Assembly (NCBI RefSeq): GCF_000812875.1
Contig: NZ_JSYK01000002.1
Coordinates: 248,001-312,000, forward strand
Direction: 5' to 3'
Length of the DNA stretch: 64,000 nucleotides
Origin: Kaistella solincola
GTDB lineage: Bacteria; Bacteroidota; Bacteroidia; Flavobacteriales; Weeksellaceae
In this document: one piece after another, positions 1 to 7,633 of the stretch
Layout: each line of letters begins with the position of its first letter
Position numbering within the stretch: position 1 is the first letter of the stretch
Program-made: the position numbers and the translations under genes
The notes under the pieces: generated by a model
Database searches by the model: none
Told to the model about the DNA's origin: nothing
What the model saw: the letters and a program-made list of their open reading frames with translations, nothing else

Positions 1-348
1 GACAATTAACGCGCCTACGGAATGTCCCAGACAATATTTCAATTCCTCCGGATATTCCTGCCGGATATAATGGGTAAGCGTTTTAAAATCTACGGTGCCC
101 CAGATGCGCATATTTGCCTCAAAACCGGCTAATTTTTTCGGTTTAGATTCACCGATGCCGCGGTAATCGTAAGTGATGACAGTGAAACCATTTTCAGCAA
201 AATATCTAGCGAAAGAAAAATACACTTGCTGTTTCACACCGGTTGCGGAATTGATGAGCAAAACTTTTCCGTTTGAAATTTTTGGTTCAAAAACTTTAAC
301 AAAAAGCGGAAAATTATCGGAGGTTTTTAAAGTTAGCTCTTTCATCAT
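1..348 (-). CDS. Alpha/beta-fold hydrolase, N-terminal part (runs off the left edge)
   Basis: The first 116 codons of an alpha/beta-fold serine hydrolase are visible; the catalytic acid and histidine would lie outside the window. What shows the family is the succession of hydrophobic strands, the segment YDYRGIGES near residue 75, and the nucleophile elbow GHSVG, with Ser at about residue 110, just inside the edge. Two adjacent ATG codons (348 and 345) are possible starts. A strong minus-strand terminator hairpin (354-377) ends directly upstream, so the gene is either read by read-through from the kinase gene or started from a promoter overlapping the hairpin. The substrate cannot be predicted; cytoplasmic, because no signal peptide is seen. 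Confidence 0.8.
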   Translation of the reverse strand, partial: MMKELTLKTSDNFPLFVKVFEPKISNGKVLLINSATGVKQQVYFSFARYFAENGFTVITYDYRGIGESKPKKLAGFEANMRIWGTVDFKTLTHYIRQEYPEELKYCLGHSVGALIV

Positions 349-379
349 AAAAAAATTCCACTAAAAAAAGTGGAATTAA
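349..379 (-). terminator. Rho-independent terminator after the PfkB kinase gene
   Basis: A perfect 9-bp stem AATTCCACT/AGTGGAATT (354-362 with 369-377) has a six-base loop and, on the minus strand, is followed by a run of T. The T-run ends at the start codon of the next gene (348). Confidence 0.8.
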
Positions 380-441
380 TATTTAAAAATATAAATTTTT
401 AAGCTTTAAATTTAATAAACCGATATGTTTGAAATAGCAAA

Positions 442-1335
442 TTACTCTGAAACAATGTCTTTCATATAAGGTAAACCACGCTGCGAACCGCGGTTTTTTG
501 TCACTTTCAATGAAACATCATTGCCAAAACGCACGCAATCATCAATCGAATTCCGGTGACAAAGTGCAACGGCAAATCCGCCCGCAAAAGCGTCGCCCAT
601 TCCCATTTTGTGAAGCACAGAATCGTGGTCGTTGCGGTAATATTTCATTTCCGTTCCGTTGAAATAAGTGGTGGAATTGGTATCGTCGCGAACGAATAAT
701 TTATTAGGATATTTCCGTAAAATTTCTTCGCGCGGCTGATCGCCGAAAATAATGGAAAGTTCGTTGCTTTTGGCGACGATAAAAGTTGCGGAATCGATAA
801 CTTCTTCAGACAGCTTTTTTGCCGGTGACGCATAAAGTCCGATTTTTTTGCCGTTTGAAGCGGCTAATTTTGCTGCGAATTCTACGGTTTCCATGGGAAT
901 TTCAAGCTGAAGCAAAACCAAATCTGCAGTGCTGAACAGTTTTTCAGCTTCAGAGACATTCTGTGGTTGTAAACAATAATTAGCGCCAGGCACCACAACG
1001 ATTGAATTTACGCCTTTTGCTGCAATTACATAAGCGGTACCGGTGGAAGCTTCTTCGGTTTCTACAACATATCCCACATTTACACCTTCATCAACCAAAT
1101 TACGCATAATCTGCTGCCCGAACGGATCCATACCAACAGCACCGATAAAATAAACGCTTGCGCCCAGACGCGCCGTGGCAACCGCCTGATTGGCGCCTTT
1201 ACCACCAAAGAAGCTTTCAGATTTCTCTGCCATCACCGTTTCATTCGGTTGCGGCGGATGTTCGGTATTTAAAACTAAATCTATTGAAGAACTGCCAATT
1301 ACAATAATTTTTGGTTGTTCGGAAGTGATGTTCAT
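442..1335 (-). CDS. rbsK: PfkB-family carbohydrate kinase, ribokinase-like
   Basis: A 297-residue PfkB-family kinase that most resembles ribokinase, which phosphorylates ribose at O5 with ATP so that it can enter the pentose phosphate pathway. The N-terminal glycine signature GGKGANQ lies at residues 44-50, and the C-terminal PfkB signature with the catalytic aspartate is GMGDAFAGG near residues 245-253 (Asp about 248), a slightly altered form of the usual GAGDxF. Length is normal for the family. It follows the DUF4241 gene by 51 bp on the same strand and ends in a clear terminator, so it is probably the last gene of a valS transcript. No ribose transporter or rbsD is nearby, so the exact sugar is inferred only. 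Confidence 0.75.
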   Translation of the reverse strand: MNITSEQPKIIVIGSSSIDLVLNTEHPPQPNETVMAEKSESFFGGKGANQAVATARLGASVYFIGAVGMDPFGQQIMRNLVDEGVNVGYVVETEEASTGTAYVIAAKGVNSIVVVPGANYCLQPQNVSEAEKLFSTADLVLLQLEIPMETVEFAAKLAASNGKKIGLYASPAKKLSEEVIDSATFIVAKSNELSIIFGDQPREEILRKYPNKLFVRDDTNSTTYFNGTEMKYYRNDHDSVLHKMGMGDAFAGGFAVALCHRNSIDDCVRFGNDVSLKVTKNRGSQRGLPYMKDIVSE

Positions 1336-1386
1336 TATGGTAAAAAGTATACTTTTAATTAGAAAAAATATGGTTGCCTAAAGCTA

Positions 1387-2022
1387 TTAAATAATCTCTA
1401 TAAATTCACACACCAGTTTTACGGGATTGTTATTTTGGTCAAAACCGATATAGCTTGCGTAAAAACCTTCACCATAGCCGGTTTCGAATGCAAAAAGATT
1501 TCCTTCTTTTTCCTCGTGAGGTTTTAGAAATGCATACTGATTAATGGCGCCGTCCTGCTGAAAAAAGTGTTCGTGAAAAAATTCCTCGTAAATACCCATA
1601 AAATCTTCACCTTTTCGGTGAAACAAATGTTGCTCCAAACTGTTGAGGTCTTTTTGGGATTCAATATCCATCAAACAACCCATCCCGCTTTCCACCTGAA
1701 AGCCATAGATTTCGCCATCTTGCAGCTCATCGATGTTCTGTCCTTCTGCGACAGCAAGTTTCCAGCTGGTAATCGGCGTGTTACCGAAAACCACTTCCAC
1801 ATAGGCGATGCAGTTGCTTTCTGTTTCTTTGTGCACCAAAACCGGGAAACTTCCGTGCGCAAAAATGGTCGCAAAAGCCGGCATTTCCGCGGTAATCATT
1901 GGATCAGAAGCTGTTAAATGTCCGCTGGTGATCAGAAGATTTCCAGCCTCAAAAGTTTCAATTAAAGGATTTTCAATGAAGTTTTTTGTGAATAGCTTCT
2001 GGATACTTTCGATGTGCTTCAT
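1387..2022 (-). CDS. DUF4241 domain protein
   Basis: A 211-residue soluble protein that fits the DUF4241 family: an N-terminal segment with TSGHLTASDPM (residues 32-42), a middle YGFQVESGMGCLMD block and a C-terminal GYGEGFYASYIGFD block are the conserved parts of that family. No function is established and no catalytic motif is evident. Its ATG overlaps the valS stop codon in an ATGA arrangement (2019-2022), so it must be translationally coupled to valyl-tRNA synthetase. Whether the pairing means a functional link is unknown. Confidence 0.8.
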   Translation of the reverse strand: MKHIESIQKLFTKNFIENPLIETFEAGNLLITSGHLTASDPMITAEMPAFATIFAHGSFPVLVHKETESNCIAYVEVVFGNTPITSWKLAVAEGQNIDELQDGEIYGFQVESGMGCLMDIESQKDLNSLEQHLFHRKGEDFMGIYEEFFHEHFFQQDGAINQYAFLKPHEEKEGNLFAFETGYGEGFYASYIGFDQNNNPVKLVCEFIEII

Positions 2023-4640
2023 GATAAAGATTTTAATTTTTCTTCCAGCAAAAATAGTTTATCCTGAGCATCTTTCTTTTTTTTCAGCTCAATGTCCACA
2101 ACCTGCTGTGGTGCTCCCGCCATAAACTTCTCATTTCCTAGCTTTTTTTCCACCGAAATTAAAAACCCGTTCAGATATTTAATTTCTTCTTCAGTTTTAA
2201 TTTTTTCTTCCGCTAAATCCAGTTTTTCACTGAGTGGAATTGAAACTTCCGTCGCGCCGACTAAAAATGAAAAAGTAGGTTTCTCGGTTTTTTCATTAAA
2301 ATTAATGGCTTCAATATTCGCTAATTTCTGGATAAGTTCTTCATTTTCGAACGACGTTGCATTGGTGAAAACATCAACACTTTCGCGCGGCGAAATACCT
2401 TTCGTTTGCCGGTAATTTCTAACGCCCGAAATGATCTCTTTAGTAATTTCGAAATTTTTGGTCAAAACGCCATCAAAATCTTCAGCTTTTTTTTGCTGAG
2501 CAATAACTAAAGCTTCCGCCGGACTTCTTTCAGCAATATTTTGCCACAATTCTTCCGACAAAAACGGCATGAAAGGATGCAACAGCTTCAATAATTCTTC
2601 GAAATATTTAATGGTTTGGTCGTAAACTACGGTAGAAATCGGTTCACCAAAATTTGGCTTCACCGCTTCTAAATACCAGGAACAGAAATCGTCCCAAATT
2701 AATTTATATAACAAGTGCAAAGCATCTGAAATCCGAAATTTTTCAAACTGGTCCGCAATTTCCACAATGGTTTTATCCATTTGGTTTCCAAACCACGCGA
2801 TTGCTTGCTCGTCAGATTTATTTGCCGCTAAATCATCATTTTTTTTCCATCCTTGAATCAGCTTATTTGAGTTCCAAATTTTGGTTGCAAAATTTCGGCC
2901 TTGTAACATCAAGTCTTCGTCAAATAGCAAATCGTTTCCTGCGGCTGAACTCAATAAAATACCAACACGAACGCCATCGGCGCCATATTTTTCGATCAGT
3001 TCAATCGGGTCCGGCGAGTTTCCGAGTGATTTCGACATCTTCCGTCTTTGTTTATCGCGGACAATTCCAGTGAAATACACGTTTTTAAACGGAACTTCCT
3101 GGCGGTATTCAATTCCGGCCATAATCATACGCGCAACCCAGAAAAAGATGATATCCGGGCCGGTAACCAAATCGGAAGTCGGATAATAATAACTAATGTC
3201 TTTATTTTCGGGATCTAATAATCCATCAAAAACCGTAATTGGCCACAACCACGAAGAAAACCAGGTATCCAAAGCATCTTCATCCTGTTTTAAATCAGAA
3301 ATTTGAAGATTTGTATTTTTTGCCTTTTCACGGGCTAAAATTAAAGCTTCTTCGATGTTTTCAGCAACTACGAAATCTTCATCTCCACTCCCAAAATAAT
3401 AAGCAGGAATTTGCTGTCCCCACCAAAGCTGGCGCGAAATATTCCAGTCGCGGATGTTTTCCATCCAGTGTTTGTAGGTATTTTTGAATTTTTCGGGGTG
3501 AAATTTTACCTCATCATTCATCACCACATCCAATGCAGGCTGAGCGAGCTCCGACATTTTCAGAAACCACTGGACCGAAACTTTCGGTTCTATGATGGCG
3601 CCGGTTCTTTCCGAAGTTCCAACTTTATTTACATAATCTTCCGCTTTCAGCAAAAGATGCTTTTCCTCCAGTTCCTTTACGATTTCCTTGCGGACAACAA
3701 AACGGTTTTTACCGGCATAATGCTGACCGTGCTCATTCAAATTCGCATCGTCATCCAGTGAATCAATCATCGGAAGACCGTGACGTTTTCCTATTTCGTA
3801 ATCATTGGTGTCGTGTGCCGGAGTTATTTTCAGCGCGCCAGTCCCGAATTCCATATCCACATAGTCATCCTCAATAATAGGGATGATGCGCTTTACGATA
3901 GGAACAATTACTTTTTTCCCCCTTAAATGGGCATATTTTTCATCATTTGGATTGATGCAAACTGCAGTGTCGCCGAAAATGGTTTCCGGGCGCGTAGTCG
4001 CAACGGTAAGAAAATCTTCAGTTCCTTCGATTTTATATTTTAAATAATATAATTTTCCGTTTTGTTCTTTAAAGATCACCTCTTCATCAGAAATATTGGT
4101 TTTCGCTTCCGGGTCCCAGTTTACGATTCTGTAGCCGCGATAAATTAAACCTTTTCGGTACAGATCCACGAAAGATTTCACCACTTGCTCGGAAAGTTTT
4201 GGTTCCATGGTAAATCGCGTGCGCTCCCAATCACACGAACAGCCAAGTTTTTTCAGCTGCTCCAAAATGGTTCCGCCGTATTTATCGGTCCATTCCCAGG
4301 CGTGTTTCAAAAATTCTTCCCTTGAAATATCGGCTTTATTGATGCCTTCTTCTTTCAGTTTCGCCACCACTTTTGCTTCAGTCGCAATTGACGCATGATC
4401 TGTGCCGGGAACCCAACAGGCGTTGAAGCCCTGCATACGTGCGCGGCGCACCAAAATATCCTGGATGGTATTATTCAGCATATGTCCCATGTGCAGAATT
4501 CCGGTAACATTGGGCGGTGGAATTACGATGGTATACGGCGGCTTTTCGTTGGGTTCCGAATGAAAATAATTATTTTCCAGCCAGTAATTATACCATTTTT
4601 GCTCGGTTTCCCGCGGCGAATATTTATCTGAAATCTGCAT
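2019..4640 (-). CDS. valS: Valyl-tRNA synthetase
   Basis: An 873-residue class Ia aminoacyl-tRNA synthetase that charges tRNA-Val. The HIGH-type motif is HMGH at residues 50-53 within PPNVTGILHMGH, and the KMSKS loop lies at about residue 533 (KMSKSLGN). The WGQQIPAYY segment and the anticodon-binding region follow, and the last 60 residues form the Lys/Glu-rich coiled-coil tail typical of ValRS. Length matches bacterial ValRS. A TAnnTTTG box lies about 26 bp upstream. The stop codon overlaps the DUF4241 start by four bases. Confidence 0.98.
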   Translation of the reverse strand: MQISDKYSPRETEQKWYNYWLENNYFHSEPNEKPPYTIVIPPPNVTGILHMGHMLNNTIQDILVRRARMQGFNACWVPGTDHASIATEAKVVAKLKEEGINKADISREEFLKHAWEWTDKYGGTILEQLKKLGCSCDWERTRFTMEPKLSEQVVKSFVDLYRKGLIYRGYRIVNWDPEAKTNISDEEVIFKEQNGKLYYLKYKIEGTEDFLTVATTRPETIFGDTAVCINPNDEKYAHLRGKKVIVPIVKRIIPIIEDDYVDMEFGTGALKITPAHDTNDYEIGKRHGLPMIDSLDDDANLNEHGQHYAGKNRFVVRKEIVKELEEKHLLLKAEDYVNKVGTSERTGAIIEPKVSVQWFLKMSELAQPALDVVMNDEVKFHPEKFKNTYKHWMENIRDWNISRQLWWGQQIPAYYFGSGDEDFVVAENIEEALILAREKAKNTNLQISDLKQDEDALDTWFSSWLWPITVFDGLLDPENKDISYYYPTSDLVTGPDIIFFWVARMIMAGIEYRQEVPFKNVYFTGIVRDKQRRKMSKSLGNSPDPIELIEKYGADGVRVGILLSSAAGNDLLFDEDLMLQGRNFATKIWNSNKLIQGWKKNDDLAANKSDEQAIAWFGNQMDKTIVEIADQFEKFRISDALHLLYKLIWDDFCSWYLEAVKPNFGEPISTVVYDQTIKYFEELLKLLHPFMPFLSEELWQNIAERSPAEALVIAQQKKAEDFDGVLTKNFEITKEIISGVRNYRQTKGISPRESVDVFTNATSFENEELIQKLANIEAINFNEKTEKPTFSFLVGATEVSIPLSEKLDLAEEKIKTEEEIKYLNGFLISVEKKLGNEKFMAGAPQQVVDIELKKKKDAQDKLFLLEEKLKSLS

Positions 4641-4665
4641 AGAATCTAACTTTTGCTTTAATCTA

Positions 4666-4673
4666 CAAAAATA
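4666..4673 (-). promoter_or_regulatory. -7 promoter box of valS
   Basis: The minus strand reads TATTTTTG, a full match to the Bacteroidota -7 consensus TAnnTTTG, 26 bp ahead of the valS ATG. No clear -33 TTTG is seen. Confidence 0.55.
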
Positions 4674-4713
4674 GACAAATAAAAAAAATTTCCTTTACTA
4701 ATAAAATAATTTT

Positions 4714-4721
4714 TAACTTTG
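4714..4721 (+). promoter_or_regulatory. -7 promoter box of the DUF1573 gene
   Basis: TAACTTTG matches TAnnTTTG and stands 42 bp ahead of the ATG at 4764. It forms a divergent promoter region with valS. Confidence 0.55.
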
Positions 4722-4763
4722 CCTGTTACAATTTGTCAAAACAACAATTTTTAAAACAACAAA

Positions 4764-5183
4764 ATGAAAAAAATATTTGCCGGACTTTTCCTTACCGCTT
4801 CTTTCGCTTTTGCTACGGCGCAAACCATTTCCTTCGATAAAACTACTATCGATTACGGAACTGTAAAATTAGGTGAAGACGGTCACCGTTACTTTACTGT
4901 GAAAAATATAGGTGATAAGCCGTTAATTATTTCCAGAGTTCAGGCGCCGTGCGGCTGTACAACTCCGGAAGTTCCGAAAGATCCGATTATGCCGGGTAAA
5001 ACTGCGAAACTGAATGTTGCTTACGATACCAAAATCCCGGGAACTTTTGTAAAAATCATCGAAGTTTATTCTAATGATGCTGAAAACGGAAGATCCGTAA
5101 TAAATATCAAAGGTAAAGTTGATCCCGCTGCCGCAGTTCCAGCAACTAAAGTTCTTCCTGCTACAGCAGTGCAAAAAGACTAA
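4764..5183 (+). CDS. DUF1573 exported protein
   Basis: A 139-residue protein with a signal peptide of about 20 residues (KK start, hydrophobic core, cleavage after ATAQ). The mature part is one DUF1573 domain, an immunoglobulin-like fold common in Bacteroidota, with the features FDKTTIDYGTVKLGEDG and the block VQAPCGCTTPEVPKDPIMPGK around residues 53-75, including the conserved CGCT. The C-terminus is Ala/Pro/Val-rich and low in complexity. It has its own promoter box and a terminator, so it is monocistronic. It is predicted to be periplasmic; the function is unknown. Confidence 0.88.
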   Translation: MKKIFAGLFLTASFAFATAQTISFDKTTIDYGTVKLGEDGHRYFTVKNIGDKPLIISRVQAPCGCTTPEVPKDPIMPGKTAKLNVAYDTKIPGTFVKIIEVYSNDAENGRSVINIKGKVDPAAAVPATKVLPATAVQKD

Positions 5184-5227
5184 AAATAGAATTTCCACAT
5201 ATATCGTATTTCTGCGATAATCCTGAA

Positions 5228-5260
5228 AATCATTTCTTTATTGAAATGATTTTTTTATTT
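5228..5260 (+). terminator. Terminator after the DUF1573 gene
   Basis: A perfect 9-bp stem AATCATTTC/GAAATGATT with a six-base loop is followed by TTTTTTATTTT. Confidence 0.8.
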
Positions 5261-5278
5261 TAGTAGAAATATAAAAAT

Positions 5279-6148
5279 ATGGATTTAGATTTTAGAGATA
5301 ATTTTATTGTTAAAGATAACTTTAAAATTGCAGATGCGCTTACCAAATACGACGGTAAACTTCAAAAGGCAGAAGGCAAAAAAATGCTCGAAAAGGAGAA
5401 AGAAAAACTCCGCGACCTGCAGGAAAAACTTTATGCTGATGGCAGCAAATCTTTACTAATCGTGCTTCAGGCCATGGATGCTGCAGGAAAAGATTCGCTG
5501 ATCGAGCACGTTTTCGGTGGTGTAAATCCGCAGGGCTGCGAAGTCCACAGTTTTAAATCTCCAAGTGCTAAAGAATATGCGCACGATTTTTTATGGCGTC
5601 ATTACATCGCTTTGCCGGAAAAAGGTAAAATAGGGATTTTTAACCGAAGCCATTATGAAAGTGTATTAGTTTGTAAAGTTCACCCTGAATATAATTTAAG
5701 CGAAAGGGTTTGGGATTCTCTAAACGATTTTGATGGAAAATTCTGGGAAAACCGTTACGAAAGTATCTGTAATTTTGAAAAACATCTGGCAGAAAACGGC
5801 ACCACAATCGTAAAAATATTTCTGAACGTTTCACAGGAAGAACAGAAACAAAGATTTCTGGACAGAATAAATGAGCCGGAAAAAAACTGGAAATTTGCAG
5901 CAGGAGATTTACCCGAACGCGCTTTGTGGGAAAAATATATGGAAGTTTACGAACGCGCCATAGATGAAACTTCAAAGGATCACGCGCCGTGGTTTGTAAT
6001 TCCGGCGGACCAAAAGTGGTTTGCACGGGTAGCCGCCGTTCAGATTATTATTGATGCTTTAGAACACATGGATTTAAAATTTCCGAAACTTTCGGATAAC
6101 GAAACTGCCGCTTTAGCAGAAGCGAAAAAACAGCTGGAAAACGAATAA
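5279..6148 (+). CDS. PPK2-family polyphosphate kinase
   Basis: A 289-residue single-domain polyphosphate kinase 2, which transfers phosphate between polyphosphate and nucleotides. The Walker A-type segment QAMDAAGKDS lies at residues 64-73 and the Walker B-type segment GIFNRSHYE at 119-127; the lid-like stretch RFLDRINEPEKNWKF is near residue 200. Length and the one-domain layout fit the class III group known from Cytophaga and Deinococcus relatives, which can phosphorylate AMP and ADP, but the subclass is inferred. It begins 19 bp after the preceding terminator; no TAnnTTTG box is obvious. Confidence 0.9.
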   Translation: MDLDFRDNFIVKDNFKIADALTKYDGKLQKAEGKKMLEKEKEKLRDLQEKLYADGSKSLLIVLQAMDAAGKDSLIEHVFGGVNPQGCEVHSFKSPSAKEYAHDFLWRHYIALPEKGKIGIFNRSHYESVLVCKVHPEYNLSERVWDSLNDFDGKFWENRYESICNFEKHLAENGTTIVKIFLNVSQEEQKQRFLDRINEPEKNWKFAAGDLPERALWEKYMEVYERAIDETSKDHAPWFVIPADQKWFARVAAVQIIIDALEHMDLKFPKLSDNETAALAEAKKQLENE

Positions 6149-6198
6149 AAAACTGACTTCTGACCCCTGATTACTGGCCACTGACCACTGAAAAAAAC
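6149..6198. repeat. CTGAC-rich simple repeat
   Basis: The gap between the PPK2 stop codon and rnpB contains imperfect short repeats (CTGACTTCTGACC, CTGATTACTGG, CACTGACCACTG). Such degenerate 7-10 bp repeats are common in flavobacterial intergenic DNA. No gene is seen. Confidence 0.5.
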
Positions 6199-6529
6199 CC
6201 ACAAGAAAAACTATAAGCCGGATTCTGTTTTCTCGCCGAAGCGAAAGCGCCTGTTATTTATCTACGTTCTGCATTGCTGCAGAACTTTAGCTGTTTACCC
6301 CTCGGTTTTTGGAGCGAGCAACTCCTATTTTCATTGCTGAAAAAATCCGATATACTTAACATTGCACCGCAAAGAGTTTACCTGGTTTCACTATAAATTA
6401 ATATACATACTTTCTGTTGCACTTGTCCTGATCTTGCGACCGGCGGGCGTTACCCGCTTTGCTGCTCTGTGGTGTCCGGACTTTCCTACCCCAGACGAAT
6501 CTGGAATCAACAAGCCGTTTTTCTTGTGG
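6199..6529 (-). ncRNA. rnpB: RNase P RNA
   Basis: The catalytic RNA of ribonuclease P, which matures the 5' ends of tRNAs. Read on the minus strand it has the universal 5' core GGAAAGTCCGGACACC, the segment GCCGGTCGCAAGATCAGG, and the 3' core ACAGAATCCGGCTTATAG. The two ends are joined by a perfect 13-bp inverted repeat (CCACAAGAAAAAC at 6199-6211 with its complement at 6517-6529), which is helix P1 and sets the boundaries. The length, about 331 nt, is normal for bacterial type A. It is convergent with the PPK2 gene and divergent from the MscS gene. Confidence 0.95.
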
Positions 6530-6622
6530 ACCGCAAAGATACATATTCCCGCAATTTTTACTAAACTATTATTTGGAAAGAATTTTGCTTCCCCCAGAAC
6601 CTAAAATATCGATATTTGAATT

Positions 6623-7462
6623 ATGAATTATTATGAAATTATAATGAACGTGCTGGAACGCTGGTACCGCACATTTGTTCAGGCAACGCCGAAACTCGTC
6701 GTAGGAATACTGGTTTTCCTGATTTTTTATATGATGAGCACCTACCTCAGTAAAATTTCGGTGAAGATTTTCCACAAATTTTTCCCGAAAAGTAAAAACC
6801 GCTCCATTGTAGCTTTAATTAAAGTTTTTAAATTCCTCATTGTTCTCGCCGGCGCCTTTATCGCCATGGAAATCATGGGCCTCGGCAGTTTTGTTTTTAA
6901 ATTTATCGGAAGTTTAGGTGTTGCCGGTGTTGTTGCGGGTGTTGCGCTGAAAGATTTGGTGTCTTCGATGTTTTCCGGTGCGCTTGTCGGCATCGATAAG
7001 TCTTTTTCCGAAGGCGATTATGTTTCCATAAAAGAAGTCACCGGAGTTGTGGAAAAAATAGGCTTTTTAACAACCAAAATTATTACCGACGATGGCAAAA
7101 AAGTTTTCGTGCCGAACCAGCTGATTTTCACCGCGCCATTCACCAACTATTCATCATCAGGGCAAAGAAAAGTATTCTTAAATCTTCAGGTTGCGGCCAA
7201 CCAGGATTTGGAAAAAGCCACCGAAATTATTTTAGAAGAAATAAAAAGCTTTGAATTTACCGACCATACCGATCAGGCGCAGGTGATGATTCTGAAACAG
7301 TCGTTCGGGATTTTCTACCTTCAGGCAAGATTTTTTATGCAAACCGGCTCCGATATTATGAAAGTAAAAAGCGACGCTTTGCTTCGACTCAAAGGCAGGT
7401 TGCAGGAAGAAGGCATCGAACTTGCGACCCAACTTCCAACTTTCAGCGACGATGATTTCTAA
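6623..7462 (+). CDS. MscS-family mechanosensitive ion channel
   Basis: A 279-residue small-conductance mechanosensitive channel that would release solutes on hypo-osmotic shock. Hydrophobic helices lie at about residues 20-42 and 62-82, and the pore helix is the Gly/Ala-rich segment SLGVAGVVAGVALKDLVSSMFSG (about 95-117), the hallmark of MscS TM3. The beta-domain follows with DKSFSEGDYVSI and VPNQLIFTAPFTNYS, and an alpha/beta C-terminal cytoplasmic domain completes it. Length is close to E. coli MscS (286). Inner membrane. The start at 6623 gives an N-terminus without signal peptide; a second ATG at 6644 is a weaker alternative. Confidence 0.92.
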   Translation: MNYYEIIMNVLERWYRTFVQATPKLVVGILVFLIFYMMSTYLSKISVKIFHKFFPKSKNRSIVALIKVFKFLIVLAGAFIAMEIMGLGSFVFKFIGSLGVAGVVAGVALKDLVSSMFSGALVGIDKSFSEGDYVSIKEVTGVVEKIGFLTTKIITDDGKKVFVPNQLIFTAPFTNYSSSGQRKVFLNLQVAANQDLEKATEIILEEIKSFEFTDHTDQAQVMILKQSFGIFYLQARFFMQTGSDIMKVKSDALLRLKGRLQEEGIELATQLPTFSDDDF

Positions 7463-7586
7463 AAAATTCCGTGCTAAAACAGCCTTTTTTTTAAAATTTA
7501 AAAATTTGCCGCTAAAACCGCCTTTTTTAAAAAACGAAAAAAAAGCCCAAATAGCACCGAATTTTTTCATCATTAGGTAAAACAAA
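7463..7586. repeat. Cluster of short GCnGCTAAAA palindromic motifs
   Basis: Three copies of the window's short motif stand close together after the MscS stop: GTGCTAAAACAGCC followed by T8 (about 7471), TTTGCCGCTAAAACCGCC followed by T6 (7505-7528), and the reverse form CAAATAGCACCG followed by ATTTTTT (about 7549). They resemble degraded terminators. Confidence 0.5.
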
Positions 7587-7620
7587 AAATTCCGCCCAAA
7601 TAGAGCGGAATTTTTATTAT
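7587..7620. terminator. Bidirectional terminator between the MscS gene and sucC
   Basis: A 9-bp perfect stem AAATTCCGC/GCGGAATTT (7587-7595 with 7605-7613) is flanked by T-runs on both strands and sits between two convergent genes. Confidence 0.8.
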
Positions 7621-7633
7621 TTATTTCTAAATT

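Noticed and set aside
6362-6604. Plus-strand frame of 80 codons
   Set aside because: It overlaps RNase P RNA on the other strand, whose structure explains the sequence.
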